Shown: positions 5,529-11,339 of the stretch, piece after piece
How the letters are laid out: each line of letters opens with the position of its first letter
Position numbering within the stretch: the stretch's first letter is position 1
Assembly (NCBI RefSeq): GCF_937890665.1
Contig: NZ_CALADU010000266.1
Coordinates: forward strand, 1 to 11,339
Direction of reading: 5' to 3'
Length of the DNA: 11,339 nucleotides
Source of the DNA: an uncultured Subdoligranulum sp.
GTDB taxonomy: Bacteria > Bacillota_A > Clostridia > Oscillospirales > Ruminococcaceae
Notes under the pieces: model-generated
What the model saw: the letters and a program-made list of their open reading frames with translations, nothing else
The model's database searches: none
Told to the model about the DNA's origin: nothing
Program-made: the position numbers and the translations under genes

Positions 5529-6284
5529 TTAGTTTTCAATTTTTTTCTTGTGGGAAAAGGCAATCAATCCAACCAGAAACATCACGATAAAGCAAAGTAC
5601 AATGCTGATACATCCGCCAATGGTGGCCGGTACATGGGCTTCATAGTAAGTAGATTTATCTGAGAAGAACATGGACACGCGATATGCGAAGCTGCCCGGA
5701 ATGAGAAAACCACTTTCTGAACCGATGAACAGGCAGGATGCAAAGCCATATATCATCCCGACAACGCTTGTTACAATGATATTGCGGCTCAGATTGATAA
5801 CGATCGCCCCTAAACAGGTAGTTATCAAAACGACAACGCCAGCTTCAATTCCAAACCCGATTGCCAGATTAAGGAACAGAGAAAGACCGCCGGGCAACCT
5901 GCCAGCTCCATTGAGTACCGCCACAAGCAGGCCAAAAGCGATAAATAAGACGGCCGCGAAGCCGATGCCGATAACGATGCTGACAGCGACTTTCGATAGA
6001 AAGAGCTTCTTCTTTGAAAAACCGTAGGTGATCCAGTTGATGTAAGTTTTGTTCTTGTATTCCTGATAAAACAGCGAACCAATCAAAATGAAGATCACCA
6101 TTGGGAAGAACATGGAAAACTGGTTATTCATAAAGAAGAACAGGTCAGCAAGTGATTTTGTGCTGTCGTTGAAAACTGCTCCTGCGCCGCCGGTAAGGAT
6201 GGGAAGAAGCGACAACAGCAGAAGAAATACCATAAACCATTCCCGCTTCAACTTGTAAAATTTGTTTTTGATCAACATTCCCAT
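5529..6284 (-). CDS. ABC-2 family permease, probably antimicrobial peptide export/immunity (BcrB/LanE-G-like)
   Basis: A 251-residue membrane protein with about six hydrophobic segments. It begins MGMLIKNKFYKLKREWFMVF and has the typical 'FYQEYKNKTYINWITYGFSKKKLFLSK' cytoplasmic loop (about 73-99) seen in bacitracin and lantibiotic self-protection permeases. The ATG overlaps the stop of the ATPase gene by one base (TAATG), so the two are translationally coupled and form one transporter. The substrate is not shown; peptide antibiotic export is inferred from the family and from the two-component control. Confidence 0.82.
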   Translation of the reverse strand: MGMLIKNKFYKLKREWFMVFLLLLSLLPILTGGAGAVFNDSTKSLADLFFFMNNQFSMFFPMVIFILIGSLFYQEYKNKTYINWITYGFSKKKLFLSKVAVSIVIGIGFAAVLFIAFGLLVAVLNGAGRLPGGLSLFLNLAIGFGIEAGVVVLITTCLGAIVINLSRNIIVTSVVGMIYGFASCLFIGSESGFLIPGSFAYRVSMFFSDKSTYYEAHVPATIGGCISIVLCFIVMFLVGLIAFSHKKKIEN

Positions 6285-6973
6285 TATGCTTCCTCCCTCT
6301 GGCCGGAAGTCATAATATTCTCGTACAGTGCTTCCAGTTCTTTTTCGTTATAATCGTTTTCTGCAATCTTGATGATTTTTCCGCCGCGGATGAAAATAAG
6401 AACATCCGTTACGGCGGCGATCTCCGTCAGATTATGGCTCGATACCAAAATACAGTGTTGGGGAGATTTCAGGCGTTCTTTCAGAAGCAGCCGTATCTCC
6501 TTTATCCCCATCGGATCAAGGCCATTGGTAGGTTCGTCCAGCAGCAAATATTGGACATTGCCTAAAAAAGCGCGGGCAATTCCCAGCCGTTGGCGCATCC
6601 CCAAAGAAAGTTGAGAGAACAGCTTTTTCCGGGCATCCAGCAGGTTTACTTGTTTGAGCGCCGCTTCGATGTTTGGCCGTTTCAGACCTAAATACTGCGC
6701 GTGGAGCTTCAAATTTTCCTCTACGGTAAGCCGGGGGTAAAAAGCCGGGTATTCGATCAAACTTCCAAAACATCTGCTGGAAACGGGCTGCCCATCCGAG
6801 AGAATTTCTCCCGAAAAGGCGGTCAGGCCCAGCATGGACTTAAACAGCGTTGTTTTGCCGGCCCCGTTCGGCCCCAGAACACCATAGATTTTTCCTTGCT
6901 CTAAAGTCAGGTTGATGTTGGACAGCAATGCGGTATTTCCAACATTCAGATTTACATTTTTGATTTGCAGCAT
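6284..6973 (-). CDS. ABC transporter ATP-binding protein (BcrA/lantibiotic-immunity type)
   Basis: The 229-residue ATPase has intact motifs: Walker A GPNGAGKTT (34-42), signature LSLGM (122-126), Walker B YLLLDEP with Glu147, and H-loop His180 in VSSHNL. The sequence 'SLIEYPAFYPRLTVEENL' is typical of the BcrA-like group. The ATG at 6973 has a good ribosome site (ggagg) and follows the 57-aa membrane peptide gene by 12 bases. Partner: the permease at 5529-6284. Unlike the other ATPase in the island it looks fully catalytic. Confidence 0.9.
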   Translation of the reverse strand: MLQIKNVNLNVGNTALLSNINLTLEQGKIYGVLGPNGAGKTTLFKSMLGLTAFSGEILSDGQPVSSRCFGSLIEYPAFYPRLTVEENLKLHAQYLGLKRPNIEAALKQVNLLDARKKLFSQLSLGMRQRLGIARAFLGNVQYLLLDEPTNGLDPMGIKEIRLLLKERLKSPQHCILVSSHNLTEIAAVTDVLIFIRGGKIIKIAENDYNEKELEALYENIMTSGQREEA

Positions 6974-6985
6974 GAAATTCCTCCG

Positions 6986-7159
6986 TTATTGAAAGAAGAT
7001 GAAAAGCATAAAGGTCACAGCGTAAATCAAAAATGAGGTTCCGATGGGTTTTGATCTCTGTTTTAACCCTTTTAGGCCATCGCTCAATATGCCATGCAAG
7101 GCCATGAGCAGGCACACCGCCAAAGCGATGAGTGAAATTGCTAAAGCTACCTTAACCAT
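6986..7159 (-). CDS. 57-aa membrane peptide heading the ABC transporter operon
   Basis: The ATG at 7159 is preceded by a perfect AGGAGGT (7167-7173) with a 7-base gap, and the frame stops at TAA 6986-6988, 12 bases before the ATPase gene. The product has two hydrophobic segments, about residues 3-25 (VKVALAISLIALAVCLLMAL) and 42-57 (SFLIYAVTFMLFIFFQ), joined by a basic loop KGLKQRSKP. No family is recognised. First in an operon with its own regulated promoter, it is probably a small subunit or regulator of the transporter. Confidence 0.75.
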   Translation of the reverse strand: MVKVALAISLIALAVCLLMALHGILSDGLKGLKQRSKPIGTSFLIYAVTFMLFIFFQ

Positions 7160-7182
7160 TGTTTGTACCTCCTATGGCTCAT

Positions 7183-7241
7183 ACTGTACCAAAGAGGTTT
7201 AGGATTTGTTTGAGAAAAGTCTAAGGAAAGTCTAAGGATGA
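7183..7241 (-). promoter_or_regulatory. response-regulator-dependent promoter P1 with four 11-bp operator repeats
   Basis: The -10 box is TACAGT (7183-7188, minus strand) and the -35 position is poor (AAACAA). Next to it, on the plus strand, four units of exactly 11 bp start at 7198, 7209, 7220 and 7231: TTTAGGATTTG, TTTGAGAAAAG, TCTAAGGAAAG, TCTAAGGATGA. Tandem sites with one helical turn period are the usual target of OmpR-family dimers, and one is encoded nearby. P1 would drive the small membrane peptide and the transporter at 5529-6973, with a leader of under 20 bases. Confidence 0.65.
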
Positions 7242-7264
7242 AAAAAGAGCTGCCGAAGCAGCCC
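7241..7264 (-). terminator. intrinsic terminator of the histidine kinase operon
   Basis: On the minus strand gggctgc-TTCG-gcagctc, a 7-bp stem (one G-U pair) capped by a UUCG tetraloop, followed by six T (7241-7246). It starts 1 base past the stop codon of the kinase and separates that operon from P1. Confidence 0.9.
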
Positions 7265-7265
7265 T

Positions 7266-8168
7266 TTAGAAATTGATGATGGGAAACACGATTTGAATTG
7301 CAAAGATGCCGTTTTGCAGAGATGCCGAGATTTGCCCGCCCATGCGGGTCACAAGTCTTTGCGCGATCGCCAGCCCCAGCCCTGTTGTCTTTTTTGTCCG
7401 TGACTGGTCGGTGGTATAAAAACGGTCAAACAAATGGGGAACATCTTCCTGCTGAATACTGCTCGACGCATTTTTAACGGTTATGACCGTTTGCGCTTTC
7501 TCGGTTGCTGCGGTGATCTGATAATTTCCCTTCCCGTGAACAAGCGCATTATAAACCACATTTGAGAAGATCCGGGTCAAGGCATCTGGATCGGCCCAAA
7601 TGACAGCCGGTGAATTGGGGATAACGATATGAGGGACGCATTTTTTCTGTTCAAAATCGCCGTAGTATGAGGCGACAACGTCCCGAAGTACACTGTGTAT
7701 ATCCGTATTCCTGCAATTCAATTTCAGCTCGTCGGCTTCGATCCTTGCAAATTCAAACAGTTGGTCGAGAAGCAGCTTTACAGCGGAAATTCGTTCTCCT
7801 GCAATCATCACATATTCTTTTTGCTCCCCGGTCAACTCCTGTTCCTGTAAAAGCTGAATATAGCCGTTTGCTGTTGCCAGCGGCGTTCGCAAGTCATGGG
7901 ACAGACTGGTGATCGTATCCCGGAACAGGGTATCGCTCCGTTCGATTTCCTGCCTCATACCGCGATATTTTTTGAGAAGATGATTGATACTTGCAGCCAA
8001 ATCCTGTATGGGCCCATCCGTTTTTTCCACCATGATTTCTGTTTGCGTATCCCGTTCTATTAAAAAATCAATCTGCCTTATGATTTTCCGAACCAGCTTC
8101 CGCTGATAAATCAGTTTCAGAAGCAAAAACAGGGAAAGCATTGCCAGCAAGATACATAACACGATCAT
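7266..8168 (-). CDS. sensor histidine kinase of the island's two-component system
   Basis: A 300-residue kinase with one N-terminal membrane helix (2-20), a short linker, and a HisKA domain with the H-box SLSHDLRTPLATANGYIQLL (phosphorylated His91). The HATPase domain has N-box NVVYNALVHG (203-212), F-box LFDRFY and G2 box GLGLA (263-267). The usual DxGxG G1 box is replaced by VKNASSSI (231-238), as in some small Firmicutes kinases. There is no outside sensor loop, so it may sense through the membrane or through the transporter beside it. The ATG at 8168 follows the permease stop by 7 bases. It should phosphorylate the regulator at 9899-10591. Confidence 0.9.
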   Translation of the reverse strand: MIVLCILLAMLSLFLLLKLIYQRKLVRKIIRQIDFLIERDTQTEIMVEKTDGPIQDLAASINHLLKKYRGMRQEIERSDTLFRDTITSLSHDLRTPLATANGYIQLLQEQELTGEQKEYVMIAGERISAVKLLLDQLFEFARIEADELKLNCRNTDIHSVLRDVVASYYGDFEQKKCVPHIVIPNSPAVIWADPDALTRIFSNVVYNALVHGKGNYQITAATEKAQTVITVKNASSSIQQEDVPHLFDRFYTTDQSRTKKTTGLGLAIAQRLVTRMGGQISASLQNGIFAIQIVFPIINF

Positions 8169-8175
8169 GCGGCCA

Positions 8176-8940
8176 TCACCGCCTTTCCAAACCGCGCAAA
8201 TCCATCCTTTGAAACAAGGAGAACGAAACGGCTGTCGGTAAAAATAAATATACTACCAGCGTAATCAAAATGGGCATTAAATTCTCCCCAAAGGTATGGA
8301 TCTGCAAGCTATGGGAAAGCCCTACTACCCAATACTTGTAGAGCGAATAATCCATATCCAATGCTGTGCTTATCTTTGTGAGGTATAGATACAAAACCCC
8401 CAGCAGAAAAAATGCGGCAATCGTGACAATGATCCGATGCCTGAGCAGGTAACTTAGCAGATTGAGAAATGCAGTGTACCCTAAAAAGCACAGGCATTGA
8501 AGCAGAAGAAAGGCTCCGATTGCAGAAAACGAATATTCAAGGCTATACCGGGATGTTCCCATGATCAGAATAGACAAATACGCAACGCCGAAGCATACAA
8601 GCAGAAAAAATAAAACACCACCCCATGCGGCCAGCAGTTTACCGAAGAATAGATGTACTCTGCTTGTGCCTTTAGAAAGTGCGATACTGTATGTGCCGGT
8701 ATGAAAATCTTCTGTAAAGTACAGGCACAAAAAAAGCGTCAACGGAAAAATCAGGCTGTAATCTGAAAATAGAAACTCCGTGAACGAAACCAGAGATATA
8801 GCCGGAAGCATAGCATCTACCGAATTATGATAAAATGTCAGGGCAAGCGCAAAGACAAAAAAAGCGGCCAGTGCGAGGCAGGCCCAAAACAGGCGGTTTT
8901 TGCGGATACGGAATAACTCACTTTGCATCGTCTGGATCAC
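8176..8940 (-). CDS. ABC-2 type permease, partner of the divergent ATPase
   Basis: A 254-residue membrane protein with six predicted hydrophobic segments and the soluble motif YFTEDFHTGTYSIALSKGTS after the second segment, typical of ABC-2 permeases of the antimicrobial-peptide type. Start chosen: GTG at 8940, 8 bases after GGAGG (8949-8953). A GTG at 8949 overlaps that ribosome site and an ATG at 8928 is further off. It overlaps the ATPase gene by about 23 bases, so translation is coupled. It forms a second transporter of the island. Confidence 0.85.
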   Translation of the reverse strand: MIQTMQSELFRIRKNRLFWACLALAAFFVFALALTFYHNSVDAMLPAISLVSFTEFLFSDYSLIFPLTLFLCLYFTEDFHTGTYSIALSKGTSRVHLFFGKLLAAWGGVLFFLLVCFGVAYLSILIMGTSRYSLEYSFSAIGAFLLLQCLCFLGYTAFLNLLSYLLRHRIIVTIAAFFLLGVLYLYLTKISTALDMDYSLYKYWVVGLSHSLQIHTFGENLMPILITLVVYLFLPTAVSFSLFQRMDLRGLERR

Positions 8941-9826
8941 GCTTTGCACCTCCTGTCATTTTCAAAAGATAGTCGGTCGGCTCCATACCGGCAAGCCAGA
9001 TTTCCGATACCTCTATCCCGGAACGAACCAGCAGCGTATTGATTTCCCCGGATCGCTCATTGCAATCAAAAATTCTGATCAGGTCGCGGCCCAACACTTC
9101 AAAATCCGGGAATTGCTGGCTTAAAATCGTGATAGCCTGTTCTAATTGTGGGGTTCTTATCTTTATGCACCGCTGGCAGTTCTCTGTCAATTCCTCAGCC
9201 GTAAGTTCACAAAGTAACTTGCCATCTGCCATCACGCCATATTGGGATGCAAGCCGGGCAAGCAGCGTATAATCCGGTCCAGAGATTAGAAGCGTGGTAT
9301 GGTTCATTTCATGCAGATAGGTCAGAACAGAAAGCAGGCGTTCGCATTCTCCTTTGTCCAGCCCGGAAAAAGGGTCGTCCAGGATTATCATGTCTGGATT
9401 TCCCAAAAGGGCAACCGCCAAATTCACGAAACGCTGGGTCGATAAGGGCAATCGCCGTACCGGCTTTTTTTCTTTCAGGTCCAGATGCAATACATCTAAA
9501 AAATGGCTTTCTGTGCTTCCGAAAGCAGAAGCAAAATAGTGCAGCATATCAGACGGTGACAGAGAGCCGATTGTCACAGGCTTTTGGGGTACAAATCCAA
9601 TCCGGCGGCGCTCCTGCTGATAGTCCATATTGCCAAATAATTTGAGCGTACCAGCTTGAGGTCTCAGTGTACCTATAATAGCCTGCAACAGTACGGATTT
9701 TCCGGCGTGATGGCCGCCGTATAGAACATAGATCTCTCCGCGTTTTACCTGAAATGTGATATTTTTAATCCCGTTTCCGTCCGGGAAAACATAGGTCAAC
9801 CCGGCTGTTTCCAAAGCAGCCTCCAA
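8918..9826 (-). CDS. ABC transporter ATP-binding protein with degenerate catalytic motifs
   Basis: A 302-residue protein, longer than the usual 230 because of a C-terminal extension of about 85 residues. Walker A is GGHHAGKSV (37-45, the lysine is kept). The signature is LPLSTQR instead of LSGGQ (126-132). Walker B is MIILDDP, with Asp151 in place of the catalytic Glu. The H-loop histidine is missing (LLISGPDY). Hydrolysis may be weak, or it may act as a regulatory or sensing unit, as proposed for some transporter-kinase systems. No in-frame ATG exists near the start; TTG at 9826 follows AAAGGGG by 8 bases and is used. It heads the operon ATPase-permease-kinase. Confidence 0.8.
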   Translation of the reverse strand: MEAALETAGLTYVFPDGNGIKNITFQVKRGEIYVLYGGHHAGKSVLLQAIIGTLRPQAGTLKLFGNMDYQQERRRIGFVPQKPVTIGSLSPSDMLHYFASAFGSTESHFLDVLHLDLKEKKPVRRLPLSTQRFVNLAVALLGNPDMIILDDPFSGLDKGECERLLSVLTYLHEMNHTTLLISGPDYTLLARLASQYGVMADGKLLCELTAEELTENCQRCIKIRTPQLEQAITILSQQFPDFEVLGRDLIRIFDCNERSGEINTLLVRSGIEVSEIWLAGMEPTDYLLKMTGGAKRDPDDAK

Positions 9827-9853
9827 ATCATCATCCCCTTTCCATACCGTCTT

Positions 9854-9901
9854 ATTGTAGCAGATCGGCGTGCAAACTTTATAAGATTTCTCTAAGGATT
9901 A
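9854..9901 (-). promoter_or_regulatory. response-regulator-dependent promoter P2 with two 11-bp operator repeats
   Basis: The -10 box is TACAAT (9854-9859, minus strand); the -35 position is poor. Two 11-bp units on the plus strand start at 9880 (TATAAGATTTC) and 9891 (TCTAAGGATTA). They lie 21 and 32 bases from the -10 box, exactly the distances found at P1 (7209 and 7220). The second unit overlaps the stop codon of the response regulator. P2 would drive ATPase, permease and kinase, so the system would control its own sensor. Confidence 0.65.
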
Positions 9902-10591
9902 TCCCTGCATTTTGAAACCGAGGCCCCAAACCGTCTGAATATACTTTTCCTCTGGATTGACTTTGGCAAACTTCTTGCGGAGATTTCCAATGTGGACATT
10001 GATTGCGTTATCGTCCCCGATAAAGTTTTCATTCCACACGCTTTCAAAGATATTATTCTTTGTGAATACCTTTGAGGGTGCGGACATCAAAAGCTGCAAG
10101 ATCAGGTATTCATACCGTGTCAAAGCAATGGGGGTATTCCCGATTTTGGCCGCCATCGCTTCTGTATCAAGGGACAAGTCCTTAAAATGAAGCATCTTGC
10201 CATGATGAGGGCCGGTGGATTTTTGAAAGCGCCGCAGCACCGCTTCAATCCGAACCAGCAGCTCTTGATTGTCGAATGGCTTTGTGATGTAATCATCTGC
10301 GCCGTTTCGTATGAGGTTCACTTTGCTGTCTATATCCGTTTTAGCGGACACGCCGATGATCGGAATATCCATCGCGCTTTTTATCTTCTCCAATACTGTT
10401 TCTCCCGGTATGCCGGGCAGCATCAAATCAAGTAAAATTAAGTCAAAAGTGCCTTTCTCCATCAACAGAAGTGCCTCACTCCCCGAGTAGGCAGAAGTTA
10501 CAAAATAACCGTGTTGTGTGAGAAGTCGCTTTGTCATGTCGTTGAGCGGCACGTCATCTTCTATAATTAAAATGTCAGCTTTGTTTTTCAT
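9899..10591 (-). CDS. OmpR/PhoB-family response regulator
   Basis: A 230-residue regulator. The receiver domain (about 6-120) has acidic Glu11-Asp12-Asp13, phosphoacceptor Asp55 in LILLDLMLPG, switch Ser82 and Lys104 in ITKPF. The winged-helix domain (about 135-228) ends IQTVWGLGFKMQG. The ATG at 10591 is chosen because AGGAGA lies 7 bases before it; the ATG at 10609 has no such site. It overlaps the preceding HTH gene by 17 bases. It should receive phosphate from the kinase at 7266-8168 and bind the 11-bp repeats at P1 and P2. Confidence 0.93.
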   Translation of the reverse strand: MKNKADILIIEDDVPLNDMTKRLLTQHGYFVTSAYSGSEALLLMEKGTFDLILLDLMLPGIPGETVLEKIKSAMDIPIIGVSAKTDIDSKVNLIRNGADDYITKPFDNQELLVRIEAVLRRFQKSTGPHHGKMLHFKDLSLDTEAMAAKIGNTPIALTRYEYLILQLLMSAPSKVFTKNNIFESVWNENFIGDDNAINVHIGNLRKKFAKVNPEEKYIQTVWGLGFKMQG

Positions 10592-10754
10592 CTTTCGTTC
10601 TCCTGTCATGCGGTTTCTCTGCGTCTTTGGGTATCAACCAGATTGTCGCCATCTTCACCGCGCCGGGAATACGGCCGCCGGTGCAATAATAGTTTACCCG
10701 CCGAGGGGTTACGCACCATTTTTCGCTGGCCTCTTTGACTGTCATATAATCCAT
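10575..10754 (-). CDS. excisionase-like helix-turn-helix protein
   Basis: A 59-residue protein, MDYMTVKEASEKW followed by CVTPRRVNYYCTGGRIPGAV. This is the winged HTH_17/MerR-like fold used by excisionases and small regulators: 'v.Eaaek..vs.rrV.....gripGA.K....w.IP'. The ATG at 10754 has ggaggt (10761-10766) 6 bases before it, and a promoter just upstream. Its end overlaps the response regulator start by 17 bases. It could be a directionality factor for the serine recombinase or a repressor of the divergent region; sequence alone cannot decide. Confidence 0.8.
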   Translation of the reverse strand: MDYMTVKEASEKWCVTPRRVNYYCTGGRIPGAVKMATIWLIPKDAEKPHDRRTKDEKQS

Positions 10755-10775
10755 GTCCGCACCTCCAATAATGTC

Positions 10776-10804
10776 ATTATAGTTCTTACACAAGAATGAT
10801 ACAA
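10776..10804 (-). promoter_or_regulatory. promoter of the HTH-response regulator operon
   Basis: On the minus strand TTGTAT (10799-10804), a 17-bp spacer and a perfect TATAAT (10776-10781), 21 bases before the ATG. There is a good -10 and a moderate -35, so expression may be constitutive, unlike P1 and P2. Confidence 0.75.
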
Positions 10805-10900
10805 GAAACAGAATGTAAAGAAAAATCTATACAAAGTTTTGATTTAGCGGGCAGTTTCCGTCCTTGCAAACGTATTATTGGCGAAGCAAAAAACAAGGGT

Positions 10901-10915
10901 TTGGGAAGTTCCCAA
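10901..10915. promoter_or_regulatory. 15-bp perfect palindrome, candidate operator
   Basis: TTGGGAA-G-TTCCCAA lies between the minus-strand HTH operon and the plus-strand tnpW/recombinase genes. It has the size and symmetry of a dimer binding site. The regulator is not known. Confidence 0.45.
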
Positions 10916-10921
10916 CAGACA

Positions 10922-10961
10922 AAAATCTCCGCTCCGGCAGCAGGCCGGAAACGGAGATTTT
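10922..10961. terminator. bidirectional terminator-like hairpin in the divergent region
   Basis: A 10-bp stem aaaatctccg / cggagatttt (10922-10931 with 10952-10961), with an inner stem tccggc / gccgga and a 5-base loop. T-runs lie in the 3' arm on both strands. It is upstream of both divergent genes, so it may block read-through or act as an attenuator ahead of tnpW. Confidence 0.7.
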
Positions 10962-10963
10962 GC

Positions 10964-10983
10964 GGAAGTATGGCCACACTTCC
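10964..10983 (+). repeat. small hairpin after the terminator
   Basis: ggaagt (10964-10969) and acttcc (10978-10983) with an 8-base loop, 3 bases after the terminator-like stem and 45 bases ahead of the tnpW start. It may be part of the leader of that message. Confidence 0.4.
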
Positions 10984-11027
10984 TATGCTTGCTCTGTTGT
11001 GACTTCCCCGGAAAGGGCGGGAACGGA

Positions 11028-11285
11028 ATGGAAAGGAAACGAAGCACCAAAGAGAGCGATTATCTCCCGAAAAGAGGAAATCCGCTGCAAGAAACCGTCT
11101 GTTACAGGCTCAGCGGGACAGTTTATGAAGTACATACTTCCTGTGGTGGGACGGAACTGCTCTATGACAAAATGGTGCGGCTCATTCGCTCGGAAACCAT
11201 TGCTGCATCTGCTGACAAAGAGGACAAACCGCAGTATAATAAAGACAGCAACCTGTTTGTCGGGCGTTCATTACAGGAGGAATGA
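11028..11285 (+). CDS. TnpW-family transposon-encoded protein
   Basis: An 85-residue protein. The middle part VCYRLSGTVYEVHTSCGGTE, then LLYDKMVRLIRSE, matches the 'Y.iggTvYeV...gteLlydKm.RLI' pattern of the small TnpW family found in Tn4451-like elements, whose function is unknown. The ATG at 11028 follows gggcggg; longer versions of the frame lack a ribosome site. It ends 3 bases before the recombinase start, an operon arrangement. Confidence 0.65.
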   Translation: MERKRSTKESDYLPKRGNPLQETVCYRLSGTVYEVHTSCGGTELLYDKMVRLIRSETIAASADKEDKPQYNKDSNLFVGRSLQEE

Positions 11286-11288
11286 ACC

Positions 11289-11339
11289 ATGACAGTAAAT
11301 ACCAACCATCCCGACAACATCACCCCTTTATACGCCCGC
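11289..11339 (+). CDS. large serine recombinase (TnpX/TndX-like), N-terminus only
   Basis: Only 17 codons are inside the window: MTVNTNHPDNITPLYAR. The ATG has a strong AGGAGG (11273-11278). 'NITPLYAR' fits the first beta strand of large serine recombinases of mobilisable transposons, which usually run on as 'LSRDDE'. The catalytic serine would be expected just past the window edge or in the next residues. Placement after TnpW supports the call. The gene would excise and integrate the element. Confidence 0.7.
   Translation, partial: MTVNTNHPDNITPLYAR

Larger units (their letters stand above)
4418..11339. mobile_element. part of a serine-recombinase mobile element (Tn4451/Tn5397-like) with cargo
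   Basis: The stretch runs from the HTH_16/sigma pair to TnpW and the serine recombinase, with an excisionase-like gene, and carries two ABC transporters and a two-component system as cargo. The right end is beyond the window. The left end is not seen; the retroelement at 2463-4162 may belong to it, putting the edge within 2192-2462. No terminal repeats could be compared. Confidence 0.55.

Noticed and set aside
10970..11002. Leader peptide MATLPMLALL ahead of tnpW
   Set aside because: The only SD-like bases are either too near or too far from the ATG, and the bases are better explained by the hairpin at 10964-10983.

Overview
The window looks like a low- to mid-GC Gram-positive gut bacterium of the Clostridia. 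The reasons are Shine-Dalgarno sites of the AGGAGG type, intrinsic terminators, a teichoic-acid/O-antigen type exporter, a sporadic GTG/TTG start, and genes typical of Firmicutes mobile elements (Tn916-type sigma factor and helix-turn-helix pair, TnpW, TnpX/TndX-like large serine recombinase). The species cannot be named from the sequence.

Layout. (1) 1-2191, plus strand, probably host chromosome: the C-terminal end of a radical SAM protein with a cysteine-rich auxiliary-cluster domain, then an ABC-2 permease (wzm/tagG type) and its ATPase (wzt/tagH type) for polysaccharide export. (2) 2192-2462, no recognisable gene. (3) 2463-4162, minus strand, a retroelement defence cassette: promoter, a structured ncRNA of about 240 nt, and a 455-aa reverse transcriptase with YSDD, ended by a perfect 17-bp terminator stem. 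(4) 4200-4420, inverted repeats and terminator-like hairpins. (5) 4418-5492, minus strand: a HTH_16-type protein, a small sigma factor and a small hypothetical gene, all typical of conjugative/mobilisable transposons. (6) 5529-10754, minus strand: two ABC transporters (one with a 57-aa membrane peptide), a histidine kinase, an OmpR-type response regulator and an excisionase-like HTH protein. (7) 10755-11027, a divergent control region. (8) 11028-11339, plus strand: TnpW and the start of a large serine recombinase running off the window.

The most important observation is in (3). The ncRNA has the design of a DRT2 system (UG2 reverse transcriptase). On the cDNA strand (plus) the ncRNA template holds, in apparently wrong order, TATAAT (3987), a Shine-Dalgarno AAAGGAG (4001), ATG (4012), a stop-free frame, then a perfect TTGACA (4087). 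If the template is copied round and round, TTGACA of one repeat falls just upstream of TATAAT of the next, so a promoter and an endless open frame are created. A tccg motif lies 120 nt apart at the two ends of the template (3980-3983 and 4100-4103), just at the foot of a 5' hairpin. A 120-nt unit is 40 codons, and its translation reads as two amphipathic helices. Only one frame of the unit is free of stops, and it is the frame with the SD and ATG. This is a candidate 'Neo' gene that does not exist in the linear genome.

A second structured finding is the regulation of the ABC/two-component island. Two promoters, in front of 6986-7159 and in front of 8918-9826, carry 11-bp tandem repeats (TCTAAGGA-like) at identical distances (21 and 32 bp) from the -10 box and have poor -35 boxes. 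This is what is expected of sites for the OmpR-family regulator encoded here. The island therefore looks like an antimicrobial-peptide sensing and export module (BcrAB/LanFEG-like) under its own two-component control, carried with the defence cassette by a serine-recombinase element.
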